DNA from: Isoetes taiwanensis
Taxonomy: Eukaryota; Streptophyta; Lycopodiopsida; Isoetales; Isoetaceae
Reading direction: 5' to 3'
DNA length: 64,000 nt
Assembly: GCA_021234155.1 (NCBI GenBank)
Contig: JAJEKV010000066.1
Coordinates: 6,608,800-6,672,799, forward strand
The translations under genes were made by a program, and so were the position numbers. The number at the start of each line of letters is the position of its first letter. Positions within the stretch are counted from its first letter, which is position 1. Below are positions 10,500 to 22,238 of this stretch, one piece after another. The notes beneath the pieces were generated by a model. The model searched no databases, had not been told where the DNA came from, and worked only from the letters and a program-made list of their open reading frames with translations.

Positions 10500-11267
10500 T
10501 TGCAAATTCCCTCACTGGTGGGCACTGCTCTGGGCACTGCTCTGGTTGACATGTATGGAAAATGTGGGAATATAAAAGAGGCAGTAAATATTTTTATGAA
10601 TCTGCCTCATCGGAATGTGGTGTCATGGGGAGCAATGATTGCTGGCTATGCCCAATGCGAATACTTTGAGTTTGCTATGGCATGCTTTGAAAGCATGCAA
10701 GCAGAAGGTATCAAGCCAGATGATGTGACTTTCACCACTATCCTTTCAGCCTGCAGCCGCGTTGGTCTGGTTGATGAAGGCTGTAAGTATTTCAAATGAA
10801 AGAAGAATATGGCGTGATTCCACATGTGAAATCTCTACAACTGCATGGCTGATTTTCTGAGCCGCACAAGGCACCTGGGTACTGCTGAAAACCTTCTACT
10901 TACTGTTAAATCAAACAATTTACATCATGCTGTAGAAGGATGGGCATCTTTGCTCGCTGCATGCAGAACATATGGCAACATAGAATTGGGGAGGCGATTC
11001 TTTGATCAGTTTGTTCAATTGGATCCTTCTAATGGTTCGGGCTATGTGCTTATGTCAGGCATTTATTCTGATGCTCAATTATGGGAGGATGCTGCAAAAA
11101 TAGAAGAGCTAAGACAGCACAGAGCTGCATGGAAGAAACCTAGTAAAGCATGGATCGAGGTCAATGGTGAGGTTCATGAGTTTATCGGTGGGGACAAAGC
11201 CCACCCACAAAGTTATCAGATCTATGCTAAGTTGAAACAACTCAATGGCCAATTGAAGAATTCTTAG
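10500..11267 (+). pseudogene. PPR protein (PLS class, E/E+ tail), 5'-truncated
   Basis: PLS-type PPR proteins bind organellar RNA, usually for editing or processing. The frame reads the L/S-motif signature ALVDMYGKCGNIKEA, then VVSWGAMIAGYAQ, GIKPDDVTFTTILSACSRVGL, and after a break CMADFLSRTRHL, GWASLLAACRTYGNIELG, GSGYVLMSGIYSDAQLWEDA and an E/E+ tail WIEVNGEVHEFIGGDKAHP, ending at a stop at 11265. Between about 10790 and 10845 the conserved block appears only in another frame (MKEEYGVIPHVK), so two compensating indels are present. A 12-bp slippage duplication gives VGTALGTALVDMY. The upstream repeats and the start are missing. Typical family members exceed 500 residues; about 250 remain. 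Confidence 0.85.
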
Positions 11268-11994
11268 TAGGTAGCTATTGTGCTATATGTCAGAATATCT
11301 ACAGGCAGGCTTTGCAACAATGTAAAGGTGTTCCTAAATCAAATGTAAGTGGTAGCAGAAATATCTTGCCTTATGTAAGGAGCAAACCATCTTCAGGTGC
11401 ACAATTTAGCGGAATCAATGAAATGAGGTAGATCTATGGCTATATTAGAAAATGCGAACTCCTGGCTTGAACTTGAACCTGTCAGTTTATTTCGTACAGG
11501 TGAACTTCGTAATTGCTCTACGTCAATTTGTCATCCAGGATATGCTTGCAGCATTATCTAGGTCTTGTTTTGGTCGTACCTTTAAATGATCTGTTTCCAG
11601 TTTTAATTGGTAAAGTAAAAGTTCTACTAAATGTCAGTTAATGGCTTTATATGCACATCTTTCAATAACCGCTGTAGATTGTCACATATAACAGATTCTC
11701 ACATAAGGAGTTACTAGCTCTTTTTAAATGATTGGATTACTGCTTCTCAAAACTTGCAAATGAGTACATTTGGGCATTTCATGTTAGACGTTCTGAGAAA
11801 TAAAGGACGTTGCAAATTCTTAATTCCCTGCGACATTGTTTTGAAAATCAACAATGTCGTGGTGAAACTGAGGCCCTAAGTAAATCCCATCATAATAGAA
11901 TAATGTACGAGTGTTGAGTTTAAAAATGAACTGTTTTGTTTAGAGGAAGCATTCTGTATGTTGACCAGAACGCAGTATAACAATGAAATTGCAG

Positions 11995-12257
11995 ATTGAA
12001 GGTATATCTTTGAAGGCCAGATCATTGCAAATAAACGTGCTAGCAAAGCTGTATAGACTTACAAGTTATGATCATGCTGCCACAATACTTACAGTGTTTG
12101 AGGTAAGTTCCAATTTGCAGTAAGCTTTAATCTATATTTTGGAGTGTAATTTGGAATTTTTTCCACTTGAAGACAATGCCTGTATGTCCTTGAAGCCATT
12201 ACAGCTTTGGCTGAACTTGGTGTGGCAGCTAAAGAAGTACATGACCTCCTTATACAG
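11995..12257 (+). pseudogene. Two exons resembling APC7 (anaphase-promoting complex TPR subunit)
   Basis: Exon a (11995-12102) is bounded by CAG and GTAAGT and codes 36 residues including SLQINVLAKLYRLTSYDHAA. Exon b (about 12174-12257), ending at CAG/GTACAC, codes CLYVLEAITALAELGVAAKE. The pair resembles the TPR array of plant APC7, whose corresponding block reads like 'Y..CLRQCPYVLEAI.ALAELGV.AK'. The join from exon a to exon b is off by one base, so the product would be frameshifted, and the rest of APC7 is not visible nearby. I call it a gene fragment. Family identity comes from memory of the motif. Confidence 0.5.
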
Positions 12258-12904
12258 GTACACCATTTTCGTAGCCCCATTCAAGTTTCATATTGTTTGG
12301 ATAAAGCTTATATATGTGATAAGTTACAGACATGTTAGCATTGGCAATTCTTAAGTCAATGTTGACTAAGGTAATATACTGTAACTTGTAAGCAGGGGTC
12401 TGATCACAAATATCCTTTCTTTGTATGTTGACAAGCTTCAAGCTCAAAATGTGGTGCATATTCTTTGCCATTTACAGAATAAATGCATCACAATTGACCT
12501 TTTAAGTGGAGCAAACTTTGCTGATGGGAAATGCATCCATGCTTGTAAATGCAGTGAATTAGATTAAAATGTTAAACAACATTTTTGAAACAGGCACATG
12601 CTTGTGAGGAATGTGCCATCTTGGAATCCCGTGCTTGCAGCATAATCCCCGAATGAGCAAAACTATGATTGAGTGTTTACGGCGTGCAAAATTTGTAAGA
12701 GGCGCAACAAGTTTTTTAGCAGCACATTGTAGAGAAGAAAAGTGTGCTTTTCTTTCTTTCTTTTATTCCTGAAGTTATATAACGCAGTGTAAGGTTGAAA
12801 TTGCCTTGTCTGTGCTGTTTGACATAATGCCTAAGCCTAATCTTGAAAAGCTTTCATATTTAGTTGATTATCGTATCACATTTTTGCCATGCCCGATTCT
12901 TCAG

Positions 12905-13528
12905 ATTGCTGCATTAGCTATAGCCTTGTTTCGAGTTCTGGGCTGTACAACAAGGTAATTCCCTGTAAAGTCCATAGTGGGATTTTATAAGTAGGTGCAC
13001 TCTAAAGGCTTCTGCAGATTGGGACCCACAAGGATAAACTTGGATGGCATGCTAATTCGTTCAAACTCCCAGGTTAGTAAGGCTGCAAATCTAGCATGTT
13101 CTTGGACGTACTGCGGTAATTCCAAGACCTTCTTATAATGTGGATAAAGCAGAGTCTGTCAAAATAGAGAAGAGATCTTTAGGCAAGGCTGTAAAAAGGG
13201 ACCATCAATATGAGGAATTTATTGCACAAAGAAAAGGCAAAGGATCTGAAGAAAATGTAAGTTCGGGACATGCCAGCATAATGACATGGACACACCTAAA
13301 TCTCCTCCCAAAAGAAAAGTGTAGAAGGGTGACACCATTTGGTAGCAAGAAAAGTCCCATGCTACACTGTGCTGAAATATTTTGTAGAGGTGAGGGTGCA
13401 GAGGGGCGGTGGATACATGTGGATGCTGTAAATGGGCTCATCGATGCTCCAGATAAAGTTGAGCAGGTTGCAGGTAGGAAACTTCATATAGCTTTTGTTG
13501 GGAATGGTGCAAAGGATGTTACACAGAG
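12905..13528 (+). pseudogene. XPC/Rad4 DNA-repair gene fragment
   Basis: Rad4/XPC recognises helix-distorting DNA damage in nucleotide-excision repair. An exon at 12905-12954 (CAG ... AAG/GTAATT) codes IAALAIALFRVLGCTTR, matching the Rad4 'ALFRALxLTTR' block of the transglutaminase-like fold. A larger block, open from about 13090 to a donor at 13528, codes LHCAEIFCRGEGAEGRWIHVD, AVNGLIDAPDKVE and IAFVGNGAKDVTQR, the characteristic Rad4 core (usually 'HWAEVF...WVHVDA...GNGAKDVTRRY'). Introns are kept, so this is a DNA-level copy, not a retrocopy. The N- and C-terminal parts are absent within the next kilobases. Confidence 0.75.
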
Positions 13529-16279
13529 GTATAACCCATTGCTTTTCATGTTTGAACTGTGGTGAACAAATGATTGGTTGTTGTAGCATTCTTGATTGAA
13601 CAAAACTTGTTATTGGGTGGATGGCCTGTACTGTAGCCAACATGTACTACAATTACATGAAAATATGATGTGCGATTTTGGACACAATGGCATTTTTAGT
13701 GCTTGAGGCAGTTTAGGTGCAGTAGGGAAGACAAGAACTAATGCATGTTTGTGCTATACCACATGGGTGTTGGGGCTCATGTGATCATGGCCACAAGTGG
13801 GAGCTTAGAAGCTACAGGAATAATATTTGTTATCATGCATCAGTGCAATGCTGTTTCATGGACAACGGTTGCTGCAGGGCTTTCCTGATGACGCTCTTGC
13901 TTTATTGATGGAGATGCAATAGACAAAAATTACGTTTTAATGTCAGCTCTCTCTCTGGTTGTAGAAGTGGTGAACTCTTTTAGGATGGATGCTATTATTC
14001 TATTTGGATGAGAATAAATCATGGGAAACACATGATATTGAGAACTATGGACGAAGCCATAGATGGTTAGATACGCGTATCTAACACGGCGTTACCAAAG
14101 ATACGTGTCGTACCGTATCTAACGTATCCAATGGTTAGATACGTCTACATTTTTTTTTAATTTTTTTTTTTTTCCGTTGGTTTTTCCTCCTTTTCCCCCT
14201 TTTGTGGTTTTTCCCTCCGTAACTTCACGCTGGCTCTGCTGCACTCAAATCCAAGGCTTGAATGATCGGAAGACTTCAAATCTTTGCTTGTAATCACTCT
14301 GGAGGATCGAGAATCCGGTATGGCTGCCCTGTTTTTGTTTGATTGAACTTCATGGAAGAATAGGGAAGCATTAGAAGAATCCGGCCAGCATTGTTAAGTT
14401 CGTAGATGCCCCTGGAGCTGGTCGAAATGCTTTCAGACACCTCTACCCGGCTTCCAAATTGCCTAAAACAGCAAGAACATGTTTTTTTCCCTCCATTTAC
14501 TTATGTGCTGATAATTTAACTAATCTATATGTTCTACAAACTTGTTAGTATATAACATAGAGGTTTATGGCTCTAAATGCATTGAATTTTATAATTTATT
14601 AATTTATAGGGCGTATTTAACGTATCTTAAAAAAATTTAGATTCTTTAGATACTTAGATACTTTAGATACTTGTATCTAACGTATCTAAAGATAGATACT
14701 TTTGAACTATGGACGAAGCAGGGTGGCTAGATGAGAATCTTGGCATGGCAAGGTGGCTAGATGAAGCAGAGGGCTTATTAGCAGCATGCCATTTGAACCT
14801 ATGCCACAACTTGAAGGGTAATAGTTGCTGCTTGTAAAGTTCATGCTGATACACATGCTGCAGAAATGGTTTAACACTAGCTAGCTACATAATGCTTGCA
14901 AGTATCTATATGTATGCTCCAAATAGTAGCTGGGCCAGATAGATGGATAAGAAAGCCCACATAGAACACAATGTACAATGTGAATGTTATCTTTTCATAA
15001 TCGATGTTAAAATTGCAGCGTGCATGTGTAGGAAGCATTGGTAGCTATTCAACATATATAGATGGTTCTTTTTTGAAAAGTGATTGTAAAATTGCAGCTG
15101 GCATGTGTACAAAATATTGGGAGATATTCTAGCACATCTAGGTGGACTGATGGGGTCTCAAATATTAATACTAATTTTATCCCGAATTAATTGGGTGCTA
15201 TAAATTTTGTTTGAGCAGAGCACATGTGCCATATCTGAATTATGTGGGCAACCTTATGTTCATGGATTGGGTGCTATGAATTTTGTATGAGCAACTTACT
15301 TGAAGATCTGTAAATATACACATATCCAAGTTGTTGTGAATATCTATATAATAAACAACATCATGAGAATGTGTGAAAAAAATGAAAATTTATTTGAGCA
15401 CATGGGAATTGTAATTACCATTTGACTGCTTAAAATGCAAGGTACCCATTTTTTTGGGGCATTGTATTTCTTGTCACGTCAATTCCAAGTTGGTTCTCTA
15501 CATTTTATGCATACTTGTTGATGCATTCCTTTTCTTTTATAGATACAATAAAGAAAGTGGCTCAATAATAATCTACCATAAGTGGGGAGTCTAAATTAAA
15601 TGATAGAAGACATGTTTTTGTTCATCTTGGTCTGGACTCAGAAAATCATGTAAGGGGATCTGGTAAACTTGTTAAGATAACCGCAAATTTTGTTTTGAGT
15701 CGATGTAGATTTGCATTGTCTTGAAAGGGAGTTTTAAGAAAAGTGTCAAAGAGAATTCTTGAAATGCACTTGGGACTATTCCTTTGCCCAACATTTAGGT
15801 TTAGAGTTTGCATTATCTTTTCATCCATGTTATAAATGGGAATCATTAATTTGTATCGTCAGAGGATAGAATTTGTATATGTTCAAGTTATTAACCAGAC
15901 CGAATCATTTTAACTATTGTTATGGATGTACAAACTGAATATGAGAGTTGCAAAATGTGGTGTGTTATAATGGGGCACAAGGCGCAGTAAGGGTACCTTC
16001 TTTTTATTTAAAAATAGGGCAATTGGAAAAAGGGGGTTCACATAGTTTGAGTGACCCAGAAGGATTTATTTTGGGCATGAACCATACATATACTCTTACC
16101 TATGGAGTTTTTTTAGGTGGCTTTGGTACAATATGCGACTGAAACTGGGGTTTTTGGAGGATTTTTAAGGCCGTATATAAGGGGGTTTCTGGCAACCCCT
16201 AGCATGCACACGAGATGCATCTTCCGGGATTAGAAAGAAGCAACAGATATCATCACAATGCCATTGCCCAAAGAGAATG
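13529..16279. other. No gene; contains one inserted element
   Basis: Apart from the insertion at 14058-14703, I see only short frames. A small frame at 15948-16142 and a TATA-like 'gtatataagg' at about 16171 are not supported by any motif. Confidence 0.4.
14058..14703. mobile_element. 646-bp insertion with 16-bp target-site duplication and TATCTAACGTATC repeats
   Basis: GAACTATGGACGAAGC occurs exactly at 14042-14057 and 14704-14719, bracketing the segment. Both ends of the insert are packed with GATACGT/TATCTAAC words in both orientations (14064-14140 and 14605-14700), giving loose terminal inverted repeats. A T-rich run lies at 14149-14174. I see no coding capacity. A 16-bp duplication is long for a cut-and-paste DNA element and would suit target-primed integration, yet the ends look like inverted repeats. 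Confidence 0.6.
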
Positions 16280-16608
16280 TGTTAGCCCTTTGGGCTAAAC
16301 ATATGTATGAGTGGCATAGGCCACATGTATTTATCACATCGGACCACTTGATCTAGGGCCCAGATTTAGCCCACATATGTGGTAGGTGGCATAGGCCACA
16401 TGTATTTGTCATATTGGACCCCACAATCTATGGCCCAGATTTAGCCTAGATCTGTGGTAGGTGAGATGTCTGTTAGGGTTAGGGTTAGGGTTTTGCTCTA
16501 CTATTTAGAGAGAGCATTTCCTCTCATTGTTTAGGTTTTTGCTCACGTTTTGGAGCACCTCCTTTTGGAGCATCAATATGATTTTGTTTTGTTCATTCTT
16601 TGCTTTGT
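16280..16608 (+). repeat. Left LTR
   Basis: 329 bp. It contains two imperfect internal copies of 'ggtggcataggccacatgtattt' type sequence and three TTAGGG units ('gttagggttagggttaggg') at about 16469-16490. The extra T of the canonical plant telomere repeat is missing. Confidence 0.85.
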
Positions 16609-18422
16609 TCTTGTTATTGGAGTTTCTTCCCATCTTCTTTTGTTGATCCATGAGCATTTGTGGCAGCCCTGTGGCATCCGGCAGTCATGGACTGCTGCTA
16701 CAAGGTGATGCCAAGAACTCCAAAAATCAACACTGGCGCTGATGCCGGGGACTCTTGGGCTCATGATGATCCTTTGTTTTCTTTTCAAGCATCTCCAAAA
16801 GTTTTTCAGCAAAAATATTGGTTCTACATGGACAATTACTTGGATTCACCTCTCTGATATTTGCCCATATTTGGGGCAAACCTGGTTTTTGGCCAGAACA
16901 CAGTCGCGTTACATTTGCAAACCTGCAAGACATTTGTTCTTCATCGACTTATATTCTCCCTCAGGCAAAATCGTTTTTGGCACAATACAGTTTTTTAATG
17001 GAAATAAAGCTCTGTTCTTAAGCAACCTTTAAGCCTCCAAGCCTGTAATTTGAGGTGGAGATGCCCTACGGGTCTCCCGGGCTGCACATTTCCAGCAAAT
17101 CAGCAAGGACGCTCACATCTTCTACATCTGAAATTCTTAGAAGTTATTTTTATGAAGCTTTCTTGTTCAGATTCTTTACAGAAGGCCAGCACTTCGGCTA
17201 GCCTCCATCTATCTGCCAAGCAAATAAAACGGACACGTCATTCTCAGTATGCTTATCTGCTCCTCCGAAAACATCTACACATCCAGCTCCAATTTTCTTT
17301 CCATACAAGGATGCAGCACAACCGCATTCAGGGTCAGCCGATCTGCACAAGGCTTACAAATTGTTGTGACACATAGAGACTAAGCCACTGTCTGTCGCCA
17401 GCATGATTTCCTATATCCGGCATCATACAGGCAGTTAATCTTCGGGGCAGATGCTTGGCTCCGCCATTTTCTTACCCTTAGCTGTGGCAGCAACAAAATA
17501 GTGCAGATGAAGTAAAATTGCATCTTCCGCCTGGACAAAACAAATTTCCAGGTCACTCTGCCTCTCTGCCTGACCCAGCTCCGATTCTGATAGCAGGGGC
17601 TCTGTTTTCCAAGATTACAGAGTTCTTTTCCTTCCAGATGCAAGCGGTGGCATGCACTCATGATTAATCGTCCATCAATCGCTATGAATCCAAGGTCGCT
17701 TACAGTTTAAACTTCTCCTTTTGCTACAGACTTCAGTAACTGCATTTTGCCCAAATTTTTCAATCAAGCCCCAACTTCCTTGGAGGACATCATCTACGAT
17801 TCTTGATTCTTGAGAAAGGAGTTTTTTTCTTACAGGGGACCTCTGTAATTAGAGGGAAGTTTCGGGCAACTCTAGCCCTTCAATCTTTCAGGACATGATT
17901 CAGCCTCATGCATCGCTCCAGGCAGTATTGTCAATCATGAACACTTTCTGCCTCATTTCTTTCTGCCTCATTTCTAGGGCCAGCCAGACGGATCAATTCG
18001 ACCTTCCATTCCTTTTGCTACATCAGCATTATGTGTTTTCGGTCTCGTTGGCGAAACAGGGCTACAGCCTGCTTGCTACAAAACAAATACAAAACTTGGA
18101 TTTCCACGGCACCCTGGCGTGCAAATTTTTTGTTCACGGCCTTCCACGACTCCACGGCTCCTCAACGGCATGGAGACTCTCAGAGGAAAATGAAGGCCAC
18201 GGCCCATCACGGCCTGGCTTCTGGGACCTTCACGATATAACTTTGCCTTATGAAAACAGTGTAAGTTCAGCACCACAGTTCTGGAGTAGTTTTTCCGCCC
18301 GTTACATCCAATACAGAAGAATCGATCTGCTCCTGATGGTAAAAGTTGAAGTCTTCTGCACCTCAGCATCTTGTCCCTGTCACGGCACCCACGGCATCTG
18401 AATCTCCACCGCTCCACGGAAC

Positions 18423-20519
18423 AAAATATTTTTACCCCGGTTATTGTGATTCCATCGCAAAAAATTCCATCCCGCGGAATCACCAGGCCGGAGACCCCGT
18501 TATCCGTACCAGAGCCCCGTTATCCGTACCTGACAGGGTCGCTTTCAGGTTATTTATACCTTCCGGCGGAATCACAACTTTGCTATTCCGTCAGATGGAA
18601 TCACCAATTTACGATTCTTCGAGATGGAATCACCGCTCATGTATTCCACCAGACAGAATCACAACCGTATTATTTATTCCGCGAGACGGAATCACAATCG
18701 TGTTATTCCGCCAGACGGAATCACAACCTTGCTATTCCGCCAGATGGAATCACGAACGTCTGATTCCGTGAGATGGAATCACCACTTACGGATCCCACCA
18801 GACAGAATCACAACATTGCTATTCCGCCAGATGGAATCACAACCATGCGATTCTGCCCGGTGGAATCACAAATGTAAGATTCTTCGAGATGGAATCACCA
18901 CGAATGCATTCCGCCCGACGGTATCAAACCGCGCTATTCCGTGGGCCAGATGGTTCAATCCCAGCAGAAGTTAAAAAATGGTTGAGGATGGTTTAAGCTA
19001 AGCCTACGTTACTTGAAGATCGTGAATGGTGCAAAAAAAAAAGATTGGCTATTCCATTTTGTTTGTGCATGTCCATTGTTATGCTATGCACTGCCCAAAA
19101 TTTTTCTGTTGGGGATTTGAACCCCTTGCCAATATCGGCAATGCCATGGGCTGCTTCAAAGCAAGAGCAAGAAATAAGCCCGTTTTAAAGCAAGAAATAG
19201 AATAGCTTACCATAAAATATTGTCTGGCTCTAATCTTTGTTGGGTTTGTTGGGAATCCATGCAAAGGGAGGCGGATTTCTGCCTCTGGTTGCCACTGTAC
19301 TGCCCTGTCCAGCAAATTGAATTGGCATTATCGCCAGGGCTCTGTGGGCCAGAAGGTGTAGATCATCAGCGAGAAGGGAAACAACCTGCCAAGTGGGAAC
19401 AACTTCTGCCATTTGGATATTTTATGGGCTGGCTTGGATTACAGTAGGGAGGCTTGGAAACGATCACAAACTGTTGAAAAGTTGTGCAGTAGGGTCTAGA
19501 TGCTATACCGGTGAAGAATAATGGCGATGGCGCAGGATCAGATGGGAAGCAAGAAAATGCTTAGAATCCCTGACCAGCACTTCTACATGCAAGCTTAACC
19601 GCCGAATAAAAACCTCAACGGATTTATTCTGGCTATAAGCATAGCTGTCCTGCTTCAAATCTCCTCTCCGCCATCGCTGCCCTGTACGGCATAATACACT
19701 GTCTTCCTTGCTTCAAACATCCTCCCGGCCATGGCCATGCTTGCAGCCTCTCTGCCATGCTTGCAGCTTCTCACACAATCGGCCATGCTTGTAAAACAAC
19801 CTGGAAAACAATCGGTCATGTTTGCAGCTTCTTTGCATGTGCAAATACAATGAGCCTGTAAGCTGCATTAATCCTGTCTCTCATGTTCCATCCAGCGCTC
19901 ATTAAGCTTCCTTATATCGCTGCAACCAGCCTGTTCTAACCACAGAAAACAGGTTTGTTCTAACCCCAGCCTGTTACTTTCCATAGCCGCACCCGCCTTC
20001 TGCCTGGAAAACAAGAAAACAAGTGAAAAAATGGTAGCCAAATACGTTTATTGCCGCTGTATGTGCTCCCCAAGCACCGTTTCCAGGCGATTCCCCAAGC
20101 TCAAGGTCTTTTACCTTTCGCCCAACGCATTTCCTCAACTCCAGGCCCTCCTTACTTCCGCCATAGCCGCCGCCATAGCCGCAGCAGCTCCCAATCAGCA
20201 AAACCTCCCAATGACGGACGTAAAAAAAAATTTGAATTTTTACTGGAATATTCTGGATGGTGATTCCGTCGCATGGAATAACAGAGCGGTGATTCCGTCC
20301 GGTAGTATTTGGCATATGTGATTCCGCCAGAAGGTATAAAAACGGACGGCCAGGATGGACCCTATAGATGGATGGCTGGGATCCATCAGAAGGTACACCT
20401 GACATTGTCAGGTACGAATAACGGGGCCTCCGGAACGGATCCCGTTCCCGGAGGGTCTGTGATTCTGCGGGAGGGAATATCTTGCGATGGAATCACAATA
20501 ACCGGGGTAAAAATATTTT
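18423..20519. mobile_element. Foldback-like nested element with long inverted arms
   Basis: The left arm starts AAAATATTTTTACCCCGG at 18423 and the right arm ends with its reverse complement at 20519. Pairing continues inward through TTATTGTGATTCCATCGCAA, GTTATCCGTACCTGA, and TTTATACCTTC-GGCGGAATCAC (about 18558 and 20320). An 11-bp word CCGCTCCACGG lies just outside both ends (18409-18419, 20525-20535) and may be a target-site duplication, though CACGGC words are common here. The arms contain palindromic tandem units, as in foldback elements. No transposase is seen. Confidence 0.55.
18541..18955 (+). repeat. 29-bp palindromic tandem array
   Basis: About 14 units of the form 'ATTCCGCCAGAYGGAATCACAAYNTTGCT' lie head to tail. 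Each contains the near-palindrome ATTCCGYCAGAYGGAAT. Because 29 is not a multiple of three, all three plus frames stay open and give repeated Trp/Asn/His/Arg-rich strings; these are a by-product of the repeat, not genes. Degenerate units recur at 20255-20335 in the opposite arm. Confidence 0.8.
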
Positions 20520-20520
20520 C

Positions 20521-20870
20521 ACGCCCGCTCCACGGCCATATTTTCTCACAGCCATCTTTTGTAACGGCTTGGCTTCACAGAGTCTCACCACGGCCTGTCA
20601 GTCCGTCCACGGCCCCGTCCATCAGCATGACCACGGCCTCCCACGGCCCCGTCACGGGCGTGGCACCATTTAACTGCCGTGCATCAGCATGACCACGGCC
20701 TCCCACGGCGTGGGTCAAGACCAGAGCCACGGCGTGACCAAGGCGTGGACCCTCCCACGGCCCCTCACGGCGTGGCCTTCCGCCCTCAGAACCCCACAGT
20801 CCATCACGCTGTGGCCACTGCACCTTCAGTGCCCACGGCCCCTCATGGGCATGGCACTAGTTTCGGCGTG
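20521..20870. repeat. CACGGC-rich low-complexity region
   Basis: The word CACGGC or CACGGCC recurs every 10-30 bp (also from 18110 on and sporadically to 21530), within 'tccacggcc' and 'ccacggcgtgg' contexts. It ends near a run of 24 A at 20889-20912. Confidence 0.7.
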
Positions 20871-21657
20871 CTGCCCACCCGACCATTGAAAAAAAAAAAA
20901 AAAAAAAAAAAAGAGAGCATGAAATCACTTGTCATTCAACACACATATCTTAATCCCTCGATTCTTTTATGGCGACACTTGGCACTTAGGCCATTCAACA
21001 TGGGCAACATTCTTGGTATTTTCCACTTCTTCTACTATTGAAGAGGGTTTTTTTATACCATCTATCACGTTCTATACATGGCGTGCTTATAAGCAAATGG
21101 CGTGAAGATGATTCAACCTTCCGCCCCTTTCATACCTTAACCTTACATGGCCCAACGGCATGCTAAGGCCATTCTTCAGCACTTGGATGCAACCTCGATC
21201 ACGGCCCCTTGGCGTGATTTTTTTTAATGGTGACTTCTTGACCTCTTGTCAAATTTTTGAGGCATTGTGCCTTTGGAGGCACAACTTTTCATCAATCCAT
21301 AAGTCCAGCAGCATCCTTCTCTTTCGGCAACAAAATCACGGCCCAACGGCGTGAGTTCATCAAAATTGTCATGGCCCCTCACGGCCCGACTTGAACAACT
21401 TTCAATCCTCTTTTCATGCAGAAGTCTTTGGAACATATTTTTGCACATTTTGGGGACGCCTCATCTTTTGCCGCATTCTTGGAGATCTTCTTTGCACCTT
21501 TGTACCAACAAACCTCACACAGCCCCGTGGCGTGTGTAGGCCCCCCCGAGAATCTTAGATCAACAATCAAGCTTACCTCATCGACCCAAATGCAGGGCGT
21601 TTGAGAGACAACCTTTTCAATCCATCTTGGCCGTCCATAATACATGGCGGTTGAGCC

Positions 21658-22095
21658 TCTTTCAAGTTCAACAAATGGCGTGAAGATGTCTTAGGGCCTT
21701 TCGCCCCTTCAATTTCAATTCCTTCAAGTTCAACTATCTGCTCAAACTCTTTCAAGTTCAACAAATGGCGTGAAGATGACTTAGGGCCTTCCGCCCCTTC
21801 AATCACTTCTGTTTCAACTCTTCAATCACTCAATTTCAACTCCTTGTTTCAACTTTTCAAGTTCAACAATGGCGTGAAGATGACTTAGGGCCTTCCGCCC
21901 CTTCAACAATTTTTGTTTCCTCATTTTTGTTCAACTCATTACAAGACACTTTGATTGGCGCATGTATTCGGAGCTAAGTGGCAAGCTCTATGAGAAGTGG
22001 TGACAGCCTTCTCAACATTAGATTCGACTTCTATGGATTTAAAGGAGCTCGTGGCAAGCTCAAGAGAAGTGGTGACAGCCTTCTCAACCTCTTAC
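21658..22095 (+). repeat. Tandem ~90-105 bp repeats, then a second pair
   Basis: 'TTCAAGTTCAACAAATGGCG tgaagatg...ttagggcctt.cgccccttcaa' occurs at about 21660, 21751 and 21856, with a weaker relative near 21095. Directly after, 'gagaagtggtgacagccttctc' occurs twice (about 21991 and 22063). All lie in the internal region of the LTR element, near its 3' end. Confidence 0.75.
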
Positions 22096-22238
22096 GATTT
22101 TTGTACTTCATCGACATTGGCATTTTTGGCTCAAGACTTCGGCGACATTCTCATTATTTCCCCTCACTTTGGACACTGTTGTAAATGTTTAACCTGATGT
22201 TATAAAGGTTCTACATAGTTTGGTGTGGTGGGGGGGAG

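Noticed and set aside
14860-14890. CTAGCTAGC-containing sequence as a Helitron 3' end for the gene-fragment cluster
   Set aside because: No stable hairpin at the right distance before a CTRR end, and no matching 5' end.
16656-16680. TGGCAGCCC as primer-binding site of the LTR element
   Set aside because: It is about 55 bp inside the apparent LTR end and does not match a common plant primer tRNA that I recall.
18346-18974. Overlapping plus frames of 116-141 codons
   Set aside because: They are translations of the 29-bp palindromic tandem array in its three frames.
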